A stretch of 64,000 nucleotides of DNA from JAFAYN01 sp963733105 (GCA_963733105.1 CAVTCB010000005.1:907644-971643); one strand, 5' to 3'; positions 26,640 through 35,519 are shown, counted from the stretch's first letter. Numbers and translations are program-made. Notes: a model not told the origin generated them from the letters alone.

Positions 26640-26696
26640 CCCCATCCCCCGAAGCTGGGGCGGCGGCGGCCACGCTGTCAAACCGGACCCCCGCCG

Positions 26697-26725
26697 TTGT
26701 CCTCCCGGCCCGCCCGTGTTAGATT
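26697..26725 (+). promoter_or_regulatory. rpsF operon promoter
   Basis: TTGTCC (26697-26702), 17 bp, TAGATT (26720-26725). The predicted mRNA start is near 26732. Confidence 0.65.
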
Positions 26726-26730
26726 CCCGT

Positions 26731-26764
26731 GCTGCCCCCGAAACCCGGGGGCGGCATCTTTTTT
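26731..26764 (+). promoter_or_regulatory. terminator-like hairpin at the 5' end of the rpsF mRNA
   Basis: A 10-bp stem GCTGCCCCCG / CGGGGGCGGC with an AAACC loop (26731-26755), then CATC and TTTTTT. It would lie at the very start of the transcript, about 50 nt before rpsF. Its position suits autogenous control by S6 (alone or with S18), known for this operon in other phyla, but I cannot show that the known RNA motif is present. Confidence 0.6.
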
Positions 26765-26816
26765 CGCCTGCTCCGCGCGCACCGGCGCGGGGCCTCATGT
26801 CCACAGGAAGGTGAGC

Positions 26817-27182
26817 TTGAGGGACTACGAGATCGTGTACATCTTCCACCCCAACCTCGAAGAGGAGCGGGTGGGCGAGAAGCTGGAGCGCTACCACGCC
26901 CTGATCGCCGGGGAGCAGGGCGGCGAGATCACCGCCGTCGACCACTGGGGACGCCGGCAGCTCGCCTACGAGGTGGAGGACCAGACCAGCGGGTACTACG
27001 TGGTCGTGCAGTTCAACACCGACGGCGAGCGGCTCCCGGAGTTCGAGCGCATCCTGAAGCTCGACGAGGAGCTGCTCCGCTACATGATCGTCATCAACGA
27101 GGGTGATCTCACCACCTCTCCGGTCCCGCCGCAGCCCAAGCGCGACGAGGACGAAGAGGGCGAGGAGGAGGGGGAGGACTGA
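26817..27182 (+). CDS. rpsF: 30S ribosomal protein S6
   Basis: 121 residues. The conserved opening (M)RDYEIVYIFHP, a middle GRRQLAYEVEDQTSGYYVV and the LKLDEELLRYMIV helix identify S6. The C-terminus carries an acidic Glu/Asp tail. I chose TTG 26817 because it yields the exact family start and sits 7 bp from an AGGAAGG site; a GTG two codons earlier is too close to that site. First gene of rpsF-rpsR-DUF2232-rplI. Confidence 0.95.
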   Translation: MRDYEIVYIFHPNLEEERVGEKLERYHALIAGEQGGEITAVDHWGRRQLAYEVEDQTSGYYVVVQFNTDGERLPEFERILKLDEELLRYMIVINEGDLTTSPVPPQPKRDEDEEGEEEGED

Positions 27183-27183
27183 A

Positions 27184-27405
27184 ATGCGTCCACAGCGTAA
27201 GACCTGCCCGATCTGTGAGTCCGGCCGCCGGACCATCGACTACAAGGACGAGCGGACCCTGTCCCGCTTCGTGACCGAGCGCGGCAAGATCCTCCCGCGC
27301 CGCATCAGCGGGACCTGCGCGCGCCACCAGCGCCAGGTGGGCACCGCCATCAAGCGGGCCCGCTACCTCGCCCTCCTCCCGTACATCGCGGGACACGAGA
27401 GCTGA
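27184..27405 (+). CDS. rpsR: 30S ribosomal protein S18
   Basis: 73 residues; binds S6 on the small-subunit platform. RKTCPICESG, IDYKDERTLSRFVTERGKILPRRISGTCARHQ and KRARYLALLPY are canonical. The CPIC plus late CxxH set suggests the zinc-binding (C+) form of S18. One base separates it from rpsF. Confidence 0.97.
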   Translation: MRPQRKTCPICESGRRTIDYKDERTLSRFVTERGKILPRRISGTCARHQRQVGTAIKRARYLALLPYIAGHES

Positions 27406-27406
27406 G

Positions 27407-28339
27407 GTGAGCGAGCCGGCGGAGGAGGGCGGCCGGGGACGGATCGGGACCGCGGCGGTGCTCGTCGCCGCCGCGCTCCCGCTCCTGTACCTCCTGCCGC
27501 TCGTCCTCTCGCTCCTGCTCGTCGCACTCCCGCCGCGGCGTCTCCGGACGGTCGTGGCGGGGGCCCTCGGGGGGGCCGTGGCGGTCGTGCTCCTCCCGGC
27601 GCCCTCGGGCGTCGGGGCGGCCCTCCTGGTGTGGTCGCTGGCGGTGTCCGCGGCGTTCGCGCTCGCGGCGCTCCTCCGGCCCGCCTGGGGCTTCTTCCCC
27701 CGCGCCCTCGCCGCCGTCGCGGCGGGGCTCGGCGCGGCGGGGGGATGGCTGGCCGCCGCCGGGTCGTGGCCCGTGCTGGACCGCGCCGTCCGCACGGCCA
27801 TCGAGGGCCTCGCGGCCACGTGGACCAAGCGCGTGGCGGCGGACGTCACGGACCCCGCGGTCGCGCGGGCGTTCGAGGCGAGCCTTCGGACCCTCGCCGA
27901 GGTGCAGTGGAAGCTGTTCCCCGCCGCGATGGCGCTGCAGTCGCTCGCGCTGCTGGCGCTGGGGTGGTGGATCTACGCGCGCTTCGCCCCGCACGAGGGG
28001 CGCTGGGCGCAGCTCCGGCCCCTGCGGGAGTTCCGCTTCAGCGACCACCTGGTGTGGGTCGCCATCGCGGGGCTCCTCCTGGTGCTCCTCCCCGGCGGGG
28101 GGGACGCCGCGCGGGTCGGGGCCAACGTGCTGTTCTTCATGGGCGGGCTGTACGCGCTCCGCGGACTGGGAGTGATCCTCTTCACCACGAGGATCTCCCC
28201 CGCCGTCCTGGCCGTGTGCCTGGCGGTGCTCGCGCTCTCGCCCCTATTCCAGATCGTCCTCGTCGCCGCCCTCGGGGTGGGTCTCGGGGACACCTGGCTC
28301 GACGTTCGGAGGCGGGCGGCCCTGGTCCCCCGCGCCTGA
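27407..28339 (+). CDS. DUF2232-like polytopic membrane protein
   Basis: 310 residues from GTG 27407, one base after rpsR. About seven or eight hydrophobic segments, starting with LVAAALPLLYLLPLVLSLLLVAL and ending with VLAVCLAVLALSPLFQIVLVAALGVGL. A protein of this type between rpsR and rplI is a known conserved arrangement (YybS-like, DUF2232) in several phyla. Substrate unknown. The position inside a ribosomal operon may reflect growth-linked expression rather than a ribosomal role. Confidence 0.75.
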   Translation: MSEPAEEGGRGRIGTAAVLVAAALPLLYLLPLVLSLLLVALPPRRLRTVVAGALGGAVAVVLLPAPSGVGAALLVWSLAVSAAFALAALLRPAWGFFPRALAAVAAGLGAAGGWLAAAGSWPVLDRAVRTAIEGLAATWTKRVAADVTDPAVARAFEASLRTLAEVQWKLFPAAMALQSLALLALGWWIYARFAPHEGRWAQLRPLREFRFSDHLVWVAIAGLLLVLLPGGGDAARVGANVLFFMGGLYALRGLGVILFTTRISPAVLAVCLAVLALSPLFQIVLVAALGVGLGDTWLDVRRRAALVPRA

Positions 28340-28365
28340 CCGACGCTTACCAAGGAGCCGTCAAC

Positions 28366-28812
28366 ATGCAGGTCATCCTCAGAGACCGGATGGAGAACCT
28401 CGGCGACGCCGGGGAGATCGTCGACGTGAAGCCGGGCTACGCCCGCAACTACCTGATCCCGCAGGGGCTGGCCTACGCGGCCACCGCCTCCAACGTCAAG
28501 CAGATCGAGCGGGAGAAGGCCGACCGGCAGGAGAAGGAGGCCGCCACCCTCGGGGCCGCCCGCGAGCGCGCCGCCAAGCTGGAGGGGGTGTCGCTCACCT
28601 TCAACGCCCGCGCCGGGCAGGAAGGGAAGCTCTTCGGCTCCATCACCAGCGGCGACATCGCCGAGAAGCTGGCCGAGCAGGGGCACGAGGTGGACCGCCG
28701 CTCCATCGAGCTGGAGGAGCCCATCAAGGCGCTCGGGGTCTTCACCGTCCCCATCCGCCTGCACCCCCAGGTGCACCCCGAGATCAAGGTCTGGGTCATC
28801 CAGGAGGGGTGA
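28366..28812 (+). CDS. rplI: 50S ribosomal protein L9
   Basis: 148 residues. MQVILRDRMENLGDAGEIVDVKPGYARNYLIPQGLA is the diagnostic N-domain, followed by the long connecting helix and the C-domain (KLFGSITSGDIAEKL, IKALGVFTVPIRLHPQV). ATG 28366 has AAGGAG upstream. It ends the rpsF operon and is followed by a strong terminator. Confidence 0.97.
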   Translation: MQVILRDRMENLGDAGEIVDVKPGYARNYLIPQGLAYAATASNVKQIEREKADRQEKEAATLGAARERAAKLEGVSLTFNARAGQEGKLFGSITSGDIAEKLAEQGHEVDRRSIELEEPIKALGVFTVPIRLHPQVHPEIKVWVIQEG

Positions 28813-28839
28813 GGAGCCGCCCGCGCGGTCCTCGCCGGA

Positions 28840-28875
28840 GCGGGGGAGCCCTGACGGGCTCCCCCGCCTCGTTTG
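28840..28875 (+). terminator. intrinsic terminator after rplI
   Basis: Stem CGGGGGAGCCC / GGGCTCCCCCG (28841-28866) followed by CCTCGTTTGG. Confidence 0.85.
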
Positions 28876-28896
28876 GGGCCTCCCATGGTCCCCATC

Positions 28897-28925
28897 TTGC
28901 CGTTTCGCCGGCCCGCCCGCACCTT
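28897..28925 (+). promoter_or_regulatory. candidate rsfS promoter
   Basis: TTGCCG (28897-28902), 17 bp, CACCTT (28920-28925); directly after the rplI terminator and 45 bp before rsfS. Confidence 0.5.
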
Positions 28926-28969
28926 GCGGGAGCGCCGCAGGACTCCACGCACGCCAGGAAGCAAACCGG

Positions 28970-29362
28970 ATGAGCGCAACCCCCGTCGCGCCCCACACCC
29001 TCGACCTCCCGCCCGCCGTCCGCCGGGCGGTGGACCTCCTCTTCGACCGCAAGGCCACCGAGGTGACGCTTCTGGAGCTCAAGGGGATCTCCACGGCCAC
29101 GGACTTCTTTCTGATCGCCACCGGACGCTCCGACACCCACGTCACCGCCATCGCCGACAGCGTGGTCGACGGGCTCAAGAACGAGGGGACGCGGCCGGTG
29201 AACGTGGAGGGGCTCCGCGGCGGGCGCTGGGTGCTGCTGGACTACTTCGACTTCGTGGTGCACGTATTCCACCCCGCCGCGCGCGAGTTCTACCAGCTGG
29301 AGCGCCTCTGGGGCGACGCCCCGCAGCACCTCCTGTCCGACGAGAGCGCGGCGGGCACCTGA
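28970..29362 (+). CDS. rsfS: ribosome silencing factor RsfS
   Basis: 130 residues; binds L14 and blocks subunit joining when nutrients are low. The conserved stretch DRKATEVTLLELKGISTATDFFLIATGRSDTHV, then GLRGGRWVLLDYFDFVVHVF and REFYQLERLWGDA, matches the family closely. Expressed from its own unit between two terminators rather than with nadD, its usual neighbour elsewhere. Confidence 0.95.
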   Translation: MSATPVAPHTLDLPPAVRRAVDLLFDRKATEVTLLELKGISTATDFFLIATGRSDTHVTAIADSVVDGLKNEGTRPVNVEGLRGGRWVLLDYFDFVVHVFHPAAREFYQLERLWGDAPQHLLSDESAAGT

Positions 29363-29398
29363 CGCGCCTCCCCGCCCGCGGCGGCGGCCCGGAACCGG

Positions 29399-29440
29399 AC
29401 CGCGCCTCCCCGCGGAAACGCTTGCGGGAGGCGCGGTTTC
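29399..29440 (+). terminator. intrinsic terminator after rsfS
   Basis: CCGCGCCTCCC / GGGAGGCGCGG arms around a GC-containing loop, followed by TTTCGTCCTT. Confidence 0.85.
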
Positions 29441-29536
29441 GTCCTTACCTTTCCGTGTTTCCAGCGAGCCCGCAGCCCCCTCGTCGCAGCACGTCCGCAC
29501 CGGTGTGCCAACCCTCTCCGGGGACCCCGTAACGAC

Positions 29537-31204
29537 ATGAGCGATTCCCTGCACTCCCCCCGCGGGCCGGAGCTCCCGGCCGCCACGCCCTTCGACCCGG
29601 GCGCCGACCCGCTCCCGCCCGGGCTGGAGTGGGACGCGGCGCGCCCCGACCCGTTCGTCCTCCTGGTGGACGCCGCGGCGGACCGGACGTGGGCGGCGGA
29701 CGCGGCCGTGGCCGTGGCCACCGCGTGGGCGCGCGCGGGGCGCCGGGTGGTGCTCGCCGACCTCCACCTGGAGGAGCCCGTCGTCCACGACCGCGTGGGG
29801 GAGCCCAACCTGGACGGGGTGGTGGACGTGTTCCTGTACGGGGCCTCGCTGGCGCGCACGGCGCGCCCGGTCCCCGGCCGCGGCTTCTACCTGATCTCCG
29901 CCGGCACCTACACCGAGGAGCCCGAGACCGTCCTCCGCCACCCCCGCTGGCCGCGCGTGGTGAGCGGGTTCGCGGACGCGCACGCCTCGCTCCTCCTCTT
30001 CGTCCCCGCCGACGCGCCGGGGCTGGAGGTGCTGGGGCGGGGGGCGGGCGCCGTGATCGTGCTGGGAGAGGCGGGCGCGGCGCTCCGCGAGCGCCTCCCC
30101 GCGGAGGCGCGGGTACGGGCCGTGGTGGCGCCGCGCACCGCCTCCTTCGCGGAGGAGCTGACGCTGGAGGAGGGGTGGTGGGCCGGGGTGGGGACGGCCG
30201 CCGCGGCCGGAGAGGCCGCCCGCGCGGAGCCCGCCGCCCCGCCGGCCGAGGCCGCTCCCGAGGTGATCCCCTGGAGCGACCCGTACCAGGAGCGCGCCGA
30301 CCCGCTGATCGGGGAGTACGCCGACGGCATCCCCGCGAGCACCCTCCCCCCCGGCGCCCTCCCGCAGCCCCGCGAGGACGACCTCCACCACCCCCCCGCC
30401 GTTCCCCCCTCGGGGCGGCGCCGGAGCCGCGGGGTGGTCCCCCCCGAGGGGCGGCGGCGCGTCCACCCGGCGCTCTGGGTGCTCCTGGCGCTCGTGCTCC
30501 TGGGCGCCGCCGGGTACTTCCTCCTCCAGGCCCGTCCCGACCTCATGGCCCGCGTCCAGGGCCTCGTCCGCGGCGGCGGGGACCCCGCGCCCGCCGCGGC
30601 CCGCCCGGAGGCCGCCGCGCCCGTGGCGGCGGCCCCCGAGCCCGCCGTGGACCCGGCGCCCGCCGCGGCCCCGGTGCCGGACAGCGTCCCCCTGGTGTTC
30701 TCCGTGAAGACCCGGGCCTTCACCTCGCTCGCGGCGGCGCGGCGGATGGTGGCCGACGAGTCGCGGCGCTTCACCGAGGCGCCGCTCTTCGTTTCCCCCG
30801 AGATGATCGACGGCGTGCTCTACTACCAGGTCCTCGCCGGTGCGCTCCGGGACACCGTGGAGGCGGGCCGGCTGCGCGAGCGGCTGCTGGCGACGGGCGT
30901 AGTCGACCCGTCGGACTCGCAGGAAAAGTGGAGCCTCGTCAAGGTCGCGCCCTACGCCTTCAACCTGGGGGACTACCCCTCGCGCGCGCGCGCGGACTCC
31001 CGCGCGGACTCCCTCCTCGACCGGGGCATCCCCTCCTACCCGGTGGCGCTCCCCGCGCCCGCAGGCTCCGAGCGCTGGCGCCTCTACGGCGGCGCGTACG
31101 AGGACTCCCTGTCGGCCGACTGGCTGCGCCGCGAGCTGGCCGCCAGGGGCGTCCCCGCCCGCCTGGTGTTCCGCGTCGGCGCCGCCCGGCCAGGCGGCGG
31201 ATGA
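29537..31204 (+). CDS. degenerate ParA-like domain, membrane segment, two SPOR-like repeats
   Basis: 555 residues. Residues about 35-200 fold like a ParA/CpsD-type ATPase (FVLLVDAAADRTWAADAAVAVATAWARAGRRVVLADLHL), but the loop that should be GKTT is DAAADRTWA, so nucleotide binding is probably lost. A basic linker precedes one membrane helix (PALWVLLALVLLGAAGYFLL, about residue 315). The periplasmic part is a Pro/Ala linker and two SPOR-like units (from VFSVKTRAFTSLAAARRM and from WRLYGGAYEDSLSADWLRR). SPOR domains bind denuded peptidoglycan at division sites. The stop overlaps the smc start (ATGA). Together this suggests a link between septum and chromosome handling, which is inference. Confidence 0.7.
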   Translation: MSDSLHSPRGPELPAATPFDPGADPLPPGLEWDAARPDPFVLLVDAAADRTWAADAAVAVATAWARAGRRVVLADLHLEEPVVHDRVGEPNLDGVVDVFLYGASLARTARPVPGRGFYLISAGTYTEEPETVLRHPRWPRVVSGFADAHASLLLFVPADAPGLEVLGRGAGAVIVLGEAGAALRERLPAEARVRAVVAPRTASFAEELTLEEGWWAGVGTAAAAGEAARAEPAAPPAEAAPEVIPWSDPYQERADPLIGEYADGIPASTLPPGALPQPREDDLHHPPAVPPSGRRRSRGVVPPEGRRRVHPALWVLLALVLLGAAGYFLLQARPDLMARVQGLVRGGGDPAPAAARPEAAAPVAAAPEPAVDPAPAAAPVPDSVPLVFSVKTRAFTSLAAARRMVADESRRFTEAPLFVSPEMIDGVLYYQVLAGALRDTVEAGRLRERLLATGVVDPSDSQEKWSLVKVAPYAFNLGDYPSRARADSRADSLLDRGIPSYPVALPAPAGSERWRLYGGAYEDSLSADWLRRELAARGVPARLVFRVGAARPGGG

Positions 31205-34200
31205 AGCTCCGCTCCCTCCGGCTCCACGGCTTCAAGTCGTTCGCCGACCGCACCGCCATCGAGTTCCGCGACGGGATCACGGCGATCGTCGGCTCCAACG
31301 GGTGCGGCAAGTCCAACGTCGCCGACTCCATCCGCTGGGTCCTCGGGGAGCAGCGCGCCAGCGTGGTCCGCGGCGCCAAGATGGAGGAGGTCATCTTCCA
31401 GGGCACCACCAAGCGGCGCCCCCTCAACTTCGCCGAGGTCTCCCTCGCCTTCTCCAACGAGGACGGGCAGGTCCCCCTCCCCCAGAGCGAGGTGGAGATC
31501 ACCCGCAAGGTGTTCCGCGAGGGGGGGAGCGAGTACGCCCTGAACCGCAACGCCTGCCGCCTCCGCGACATCCACGACCTCCTCCGCGACACCGGCCTGG
31601 GCGCCAACGCCTACGCCGTCATCGAGGCCGGGATGATCGACGCCATCCTCAGCGAGCGGGCCGAGGAGCGGCGCGCCCTCTTCGAGGAGGCCGCCGGGAT
31701 CGGCAAGTACAAGGACCGCCGCCGCGCCGCCCAGCGCCGCCTGGAGCAGGCCGAGGGCGACCTGGAGCGCCTGGGCGACCTGGTGGCCGAGGTGGAGTCC
31801 AAGGTCCGCGCCCTCGCCCGCCAGCGCCGCAAGGCCCAGCGGCACGCCGAGCTGCAGGCGCGCCGCCTGGAGCTGGAGGTGGCCGTCGCCCGCCGCGAGA
31901 CCGAGTCGCTCGCCGCCGCCCTGGAGGAGGCCGGGCGCCGCCGCGCCGCCCTGGCCGAGGACGAGCAGGTGGCGCGCGCCGGCCGGAGCGCCGCCGAGGC
32001 CGTGCTGGAGGAGCGCCGCGCCGAGGGCGCCGGGCTGTCGCGGAGCCGCGCCGCCGCCGCCGCCCGCCTGGACGACCTGCGCCGCCGCCTGGACGAGCGC
32101 GAGCGCGAGGTGCTCCTGGCCGACGAGCGGCGCTCCCACGCCGAGCTGCGCATCCAGCAGCTGGTGCGCGAGCGGCAGGAGGTGCGCGAGCGCGCCGCCG
32201 CCATGGCCGCCGAGGCCGAGCGCCTCACCGCCGAGCGCGCCCGCGCCGCCGCCGCGCTGGAGGGCGTCCGCGAGCTGCTGGAGCGGCGCATGGAGGAGAA
32301 CGAGGCCCTCCGCGCCACCCTCGCCGCCCACCGCCAGGAGAGCGAGCGCGCCTCCCACCTTTCCCGCGACCTCGCCCGCGACACCGCCGCCGCCGAGGGC
32401 GAGCGCGGCGCCGTGGAGCGCCGCGAGCGCGAAGCCGCCGAGCGCCTGGCCCGCCTGGCACCGCAGGCCGAGCAGGCCGCCGCCGAGATGGCCCGCCTGG
32501 GCGAGCAGACCGAGCTGTGGGCCGGCGAGGGCGACGCGCTGCGCGCCCGCCTGGACGCCGCCGCCGCCGCCGCCGAGACCGCCCGCGAGGAGATCCGCGT
32601 GCTCCGCGCCCGCGAGGCCGCCGCCCGCGACGCCCTCCGCGCCGCCGAGGACCGCCTCTCCCGGCTGTCCTCCCAGGTGGCCGCCCGCGAGGCGCTGGAG
32701 CGGAGCTACGAGGGGTTCTCCCCCGCCGTCGCCGCCCTGATGGGGCTGCGGGAGCGCTTCCCCGGCGTCCTCGCCCCCCTCGCCGACTTCGTCCGCGCCG
32801 CCTCCGACCCGGCCGCCGCCGCCGCCGTCGAGTCGTTCCTGGGCACCCTGCTGCACGGCGTGGTGGTCGAGGACCTGGCCGCCGCGCGCGCCGTGCGCGA
32901 CTGGTTCCGCCGCGAGTGGAAGGGGGGCGGCACCCTCCTCCTCCTCCCCCTGGACGCCCCCGGCGTCCGCGAGGCGCTCCCCGCCGCCGGGGACGCCGCC
33001 GGCGTCGCCGGGACCGGCGCCGGGCGGGCCTGGGTGGAGGTCTTCCTGGCCGGGCTGGAGGTGGTGCGCGGCGAGGACGGGCTGGAGGGCTACCCCGCCG
33101 GCTCCCGCGTGGACGCCGTGGGCGACACCGTGGACCCGCGCGGCGTGGTCCGCCTGGGGCAGCCCGTGAGCGGCGAGGGGATCCTGGCCCGCCGCGAGGC
33201 GCTCGCCCGCCTCCGCGCCGGGCGCGACGAGGCCGCCGCGGAGCGCGACGACGCCCAGCGCGAGCGCGAGGGGGTGGCCGAGGCCGCCGCCCTGGCCGAG
33301 GAGCGCGCCCGCGAGGCCGAGGAGCTGCGCCGCGTCACCGACGCCGAGCTGCGCCGGCTGGACGCCGAGACCGCCGCGCACTCCCACCGCCGCACCCGCC
33401 TGGAGCGCGACCACGACGACCTCCTCCGCGGGATCGCCGCCGCGCGCGAGCAGGCCGCCGAGGCCGCCGGGCGCGCCCGCGCCCTGGACGCGCGCCTCGC
33501 CGAGCTGCGCGCCGCCGCCGCGTCCGCCGGCACGGAGGTGGCCCGCGCCTCCTCCGGGCTCGCCGAGCTGGAGCGCGCCTGGGAGAGCGCCCGCGACGAG
33601 GAGTCCGAGCTGCGCGTCTCCGCGGCGCGCGGGGAAGGGGACCTGCGCGAGACCGAGCGCCGCCTCGCCGCCGCGCAGCAGGGCGCCGAGGGCGCCCGGC
33701 GCCGCGAGCGCGCCATCGACGCCGAGGCCGCCGAGCTGCGCCGCTCCCTGGAGGGGCTCTCCGGCGTCCGCGAGCGCGCCGGGGACGAGGTGGAGACCCT
33801 GTTCCGCGACCGCGACCGCGCCGCCGCCGAGCTCCAGGCCGTGGACGCCCGCCTGGCCGCCATCGAGGAGGAGGTGCGCGCCGCCGAGGAGCGCGCCCGC
33901 GTGCACCGCCGCCGCGAGGGCGAGGCCTCCGAGGAGCGCCACCGCCTGGAGCTGGAGAGCACCGAGTGGGCCGGGCGGATGGAGCGCGCCCGCGACCGCC
34001 TGGAGGCCGAGTGGGGGCGCCCCTGGGACGTCCTCCTCGCCTCCGCCGCCGCCGTCGAGGAGGGCGACCCCGACGCCTGGCGCCGCGAGGTCCGCGAGCT
34101 GGCCGCGCAGGTGGAGGCGCTGGGCCCCATCAACATGCTCGCCGTGCAGGAGCACGAGGAGGAGGAGCGCCGCCTCACCTTCCTCCTGGAGCAGCGCGAC

Positions 34201-34749
34201 GACCTGACCAAGGCGCGCGACGACCTGGCTTCCGCCATCCGCCAGATCAACAAGACCGCGCGCGAGGTCTTCCTGGAGACCTTCAACACCGTGCGCGACA
34301 ACTTCCACCGCACCTTCCACTCGCTCTTCCTGGGCGGCGAGTGCGACGTGTGGCTGGCCGACCCGGACGACCCGCTGGAGTCGCCCATCGAGATCCACGC
34401 CTCGCCGCGCGGCAAGAAGACGCAGCGCATCCACCTCCTTTCCGGGGGGGAGCGGACTCTGACCGCGCTGTCTCTGCTGTTCGCGATCTACCTGGTGAAG
34501 CCGTCGCCGTTCTGCCTGTTCGACGAGGTGGACGCGCCGCTGGACGAGAGCAACGTGGGGCGGTTCATCCAGCTCCTGCAGGACTTCAAGGCCGACACGC
34601 AGTTCGTGGTCATCACGCACAACCCGCGGACCATGGAGGCGGCGGACTGGATCTACGGGGTCACCATGGAGGAGCCGGGCGTTTCTTCCCTGGTGGGGGT
34701 GGAGCTGGCAGGGGCGTGGGAGCTGACGGGGTCGGAGCGGGTGGCGTAG
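31201..34749 (+). CDS. smc: chromosome segregation protein SMC
   Basis: 1182 residues, the usual length, with no frame break. N-terminal GFKSFADRT and Walker A VGSNGCGKSNV; coiled coil to about residue 500; hinge around YEGFSPAVAALMG to EVVRGEDGL; return coiled coil; then the C-terminal signature LLSGGERTLTALSLLFAIY, Walker B CLFDEVDAPLD and the H-loop VITHNPRTM. Both coiled-coil arms are built from Ala/Arg/Glu heptads encoded by highly biased codons. ATG 31201 overlaps the SPOR gene stop, so the two are coupled. No scpA or scpB is in the window. Confidence 0.98.
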   Translation: MKLRSLRLHGFKSFADRTAIEFRDGITAIVGSNGCGKSNVADSIRWVLGEQRASVVRGAKMEEVIFQGTTKRRPLNFAEVSLAFSNEDGQVPLPQSEVEITRKVFREGGSEYALNRNACRLRDIHDLLRDTGLGANAYAVIEAGMIDAILSERAEERRALFEEAAGIGKYKDRRRAAQRRLEQAEGDLERLGDLVAEVESKVRALARQRRKAQRHAELQARRLELEVAVARRETESLAAALEEAGRRRAALAEDEQVARAGRSAAEAVLEERRAEGAGLSRSRAAAAARLDDLRRRLDEREREVLLADERRSHAELRIQQLVRERQEVRERAAAMAAEAERLTAERARAAAALEGVRELLERRMEENEALRATLAAHRQESERASHLSRDLARDTAAAEGERGAVERREREAAERLARLAPQAEQAAAEMARLGEQTELWAGEGDALRARLDAAAAAAETAREEIRVLRAREAAARDALRAAEDRLSRLSSQVAAREALERSYEGFSPAVAALMGLRERFPGVLAPLADFVRAASDPAAAAAVESFLGTLLHGVVVEDLAAARAVRDWFRREWKGGGTLLLLPLDAPGVREALPAAGDAAGVAGTGAGRAWVEVFLAGLEVVRGEDGLEGYPAGSRVDAVGDTVDPRGVVRLGQPVSGEGILARREALARLRAGRDEAAAERDDAQREREGVAEAAALAEERAREAEELRRVTDAELRRLDAETAAHSHRRTRLERDHDDLLRGIAAAREQAAEAAGRARALDARLAELRAAAASAGTEVARASSGLAELERAWESARDEESELRVSAARGEGDLRETERRLAAAQQGAEGARRRERAIDAEAAELRRSLEGLSGVRERAGDEVETLFRDRDRAAAELQAVDARLAAIEEEVRAAEERARVHRRREGEASEERHRLELESTEWAGRMERARDRLEAEWGRPWDVLLASAAAVEEGDPDAWRREVRELAAQVEALGPINMLAVQEHEEEERRLTFLLEQRDDLTKARDDLASAIRQINKTAREVFLETFNTVRDNFHRTFHSLFLGGECDVWLADPDDPLESPIEIHASPRGKKTQRIHLLSGGERTLTALSLLFAIYLVKPSPFCLFDEVDAPLDESNVGRFIQLLQDFKADTQFVVITHNPRTMEAADWIYGVTMEEPGVSSLVGVELAGAWELTGSERVA

Positions 34750-34761
34750 CTTTCTGCGTGT

Positions 34762-34912
34762 GGGGCCGCTCCGGAGCCCGGCCAAACAGCGGCCGGTCTC
34801 CTGCGCGGGGGCGGTGAGCCTCGCAAACCGCGCGAGTCTCCCCGCCCCGGAGTGAGCCAGCCGAAACCGCCCGGCTGTCTCCCTCCGCAACGGATCATAC
34901 GGGTACGACGGA
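34762..34912 (+). repeat. type A intergenic repeat, copy 3
   Basis: Three AAAC-loop hairpins; the first stem is CGGCC/GGCCG rather than GGGCC/GGCCC, and the second loop is shortened to CGCAAACCGCG. Ends in CAACGGATCATACGGGTAC and runs into a type C element. Between the convergent smc and the Cys-peptide genes. Confidence 0.85.
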
Positions 34913-34921
34913 ACGGCTGAA

Positions 34922-35020
34922 CGACACGACGGGGCGGCACCTTCGCGGTGCCGCCCCGTCGTTGCCGTCAGTCCGCGAAGGCGGACTTCGTGCCTTTGTT
35001 GCAGCGACTTCAGTCGCCCG
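34922..35020 (+). repeat. type C repeat, copy 2
   Basis: Same three stem-loops as copy 1. The last hairpin reads GCGACT-TC-AGTCGC where copies 1 and 3 have GCGAAT/ATTCGC, a compensatory pair change. The first stem can terminate smc transcription. Confidence 0.85.
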
Positions 35021-35116
35021 CTCTTGAGGACGCACCCGATCACGTCTACGTTCTGCTCCCCGACTGCAGGTTCCAGCCGTACGAGCGCCTCCCCTCTCAT
35101 TGACGTACAGGAGCAG

Positions 35117-35157
35117 GCGGGTCTCCCTTCGCAACGGATCATAGGGGTACGGCGGGA
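35117..35157 (+). repeat. fragment of the type A 3' end
   Basis: GGGTCTCCCTTCGCAACGGA, then TCATAGGGGTACGGCGGGA, matches the terminal part of type A without its hairpins. Nothing else is seen between 35021 and 35177. Confidence 0.7.
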
Positions 35158-35178
35158 ACTACGAACTGCGAACAACGG

Positions 35179-35216
35179 CGGGGCGGCACCGGAAGGTGCC
35201 GCCCCGCGTTTCCTTT
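35179..35216. terminator. terminator before the small Cys-peptide gene
   Basis: 12-bp stem CGGGGCGGCACC / GGTGCCGCCCCG with a GGAA loop, then CGTTTCCTTT. A cousin of the first type C stem. It serves the convergent genes on either side. Confidence 0.85.
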
Positions 35217-35231
35217 ACCGTGCGCTCCGGG

Positions 35232-35450
35232 TCAGGCCCAGGTCCACGAGTAGCCGTTGCACTGGAGCCAGTCGGGGCGCCCGCTCTGGCGCGTGCACTC
35301 CATGAGGCCCCCCCATCCGGAGCAGTTCAGGCCGTAGGCCTCCTCGCAGATCACGGTCTCCGACTGGCTGGCCGCCGGGGTCGCGGTCAGCAGGCCCGAG
35401 CCTCCGGCGATGCAGGTCAGCGCGGACAGCAGCATCAGCTTCTTTCTCAT
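35232..35450 (-). CDS. small secreted Cys-containing peptide
   Basis: 72 residues starting MRKKLMLLSALTCIAGG, a signal peptide that probably ends near AAS. The mature part of about 45 residues has four Cys (ICEEAYGLNCSGW, LMECTRQ, LQCNGYSWTWA) and several Trp and Gly. I use the internal ATG 35450, which matches its neighbour's start, rather than one 15 codons upstream. It shares only the signal and a Cys/Trp pattern with the next gene. Unknown function; it could be a bacteriocin-like or structural peptide. Confidence 0.6.
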   Translation of the reverse strand: MRKKLMLLSALTCIAGGSGLLTATPAASQSETVICEEAYGLNCSGWGGLMECTRQSGRPDWLQCNGYSWTWA

Positions 35451-35519
35451 CTCTGTATCTCCGGTTGGATCGTGGGATGGACGCGCGGGCAGCACCGGCC
35501 GGTGCCGCCCACGTTACAG

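Noticed and set aside
29629..34749. One 1706-residue protein covering the SPOR gene region and SMC
   Set aside because: The first 524 residues are shadow text of the SPOR gene; SMC starts at the ATGA overlap at 31201.
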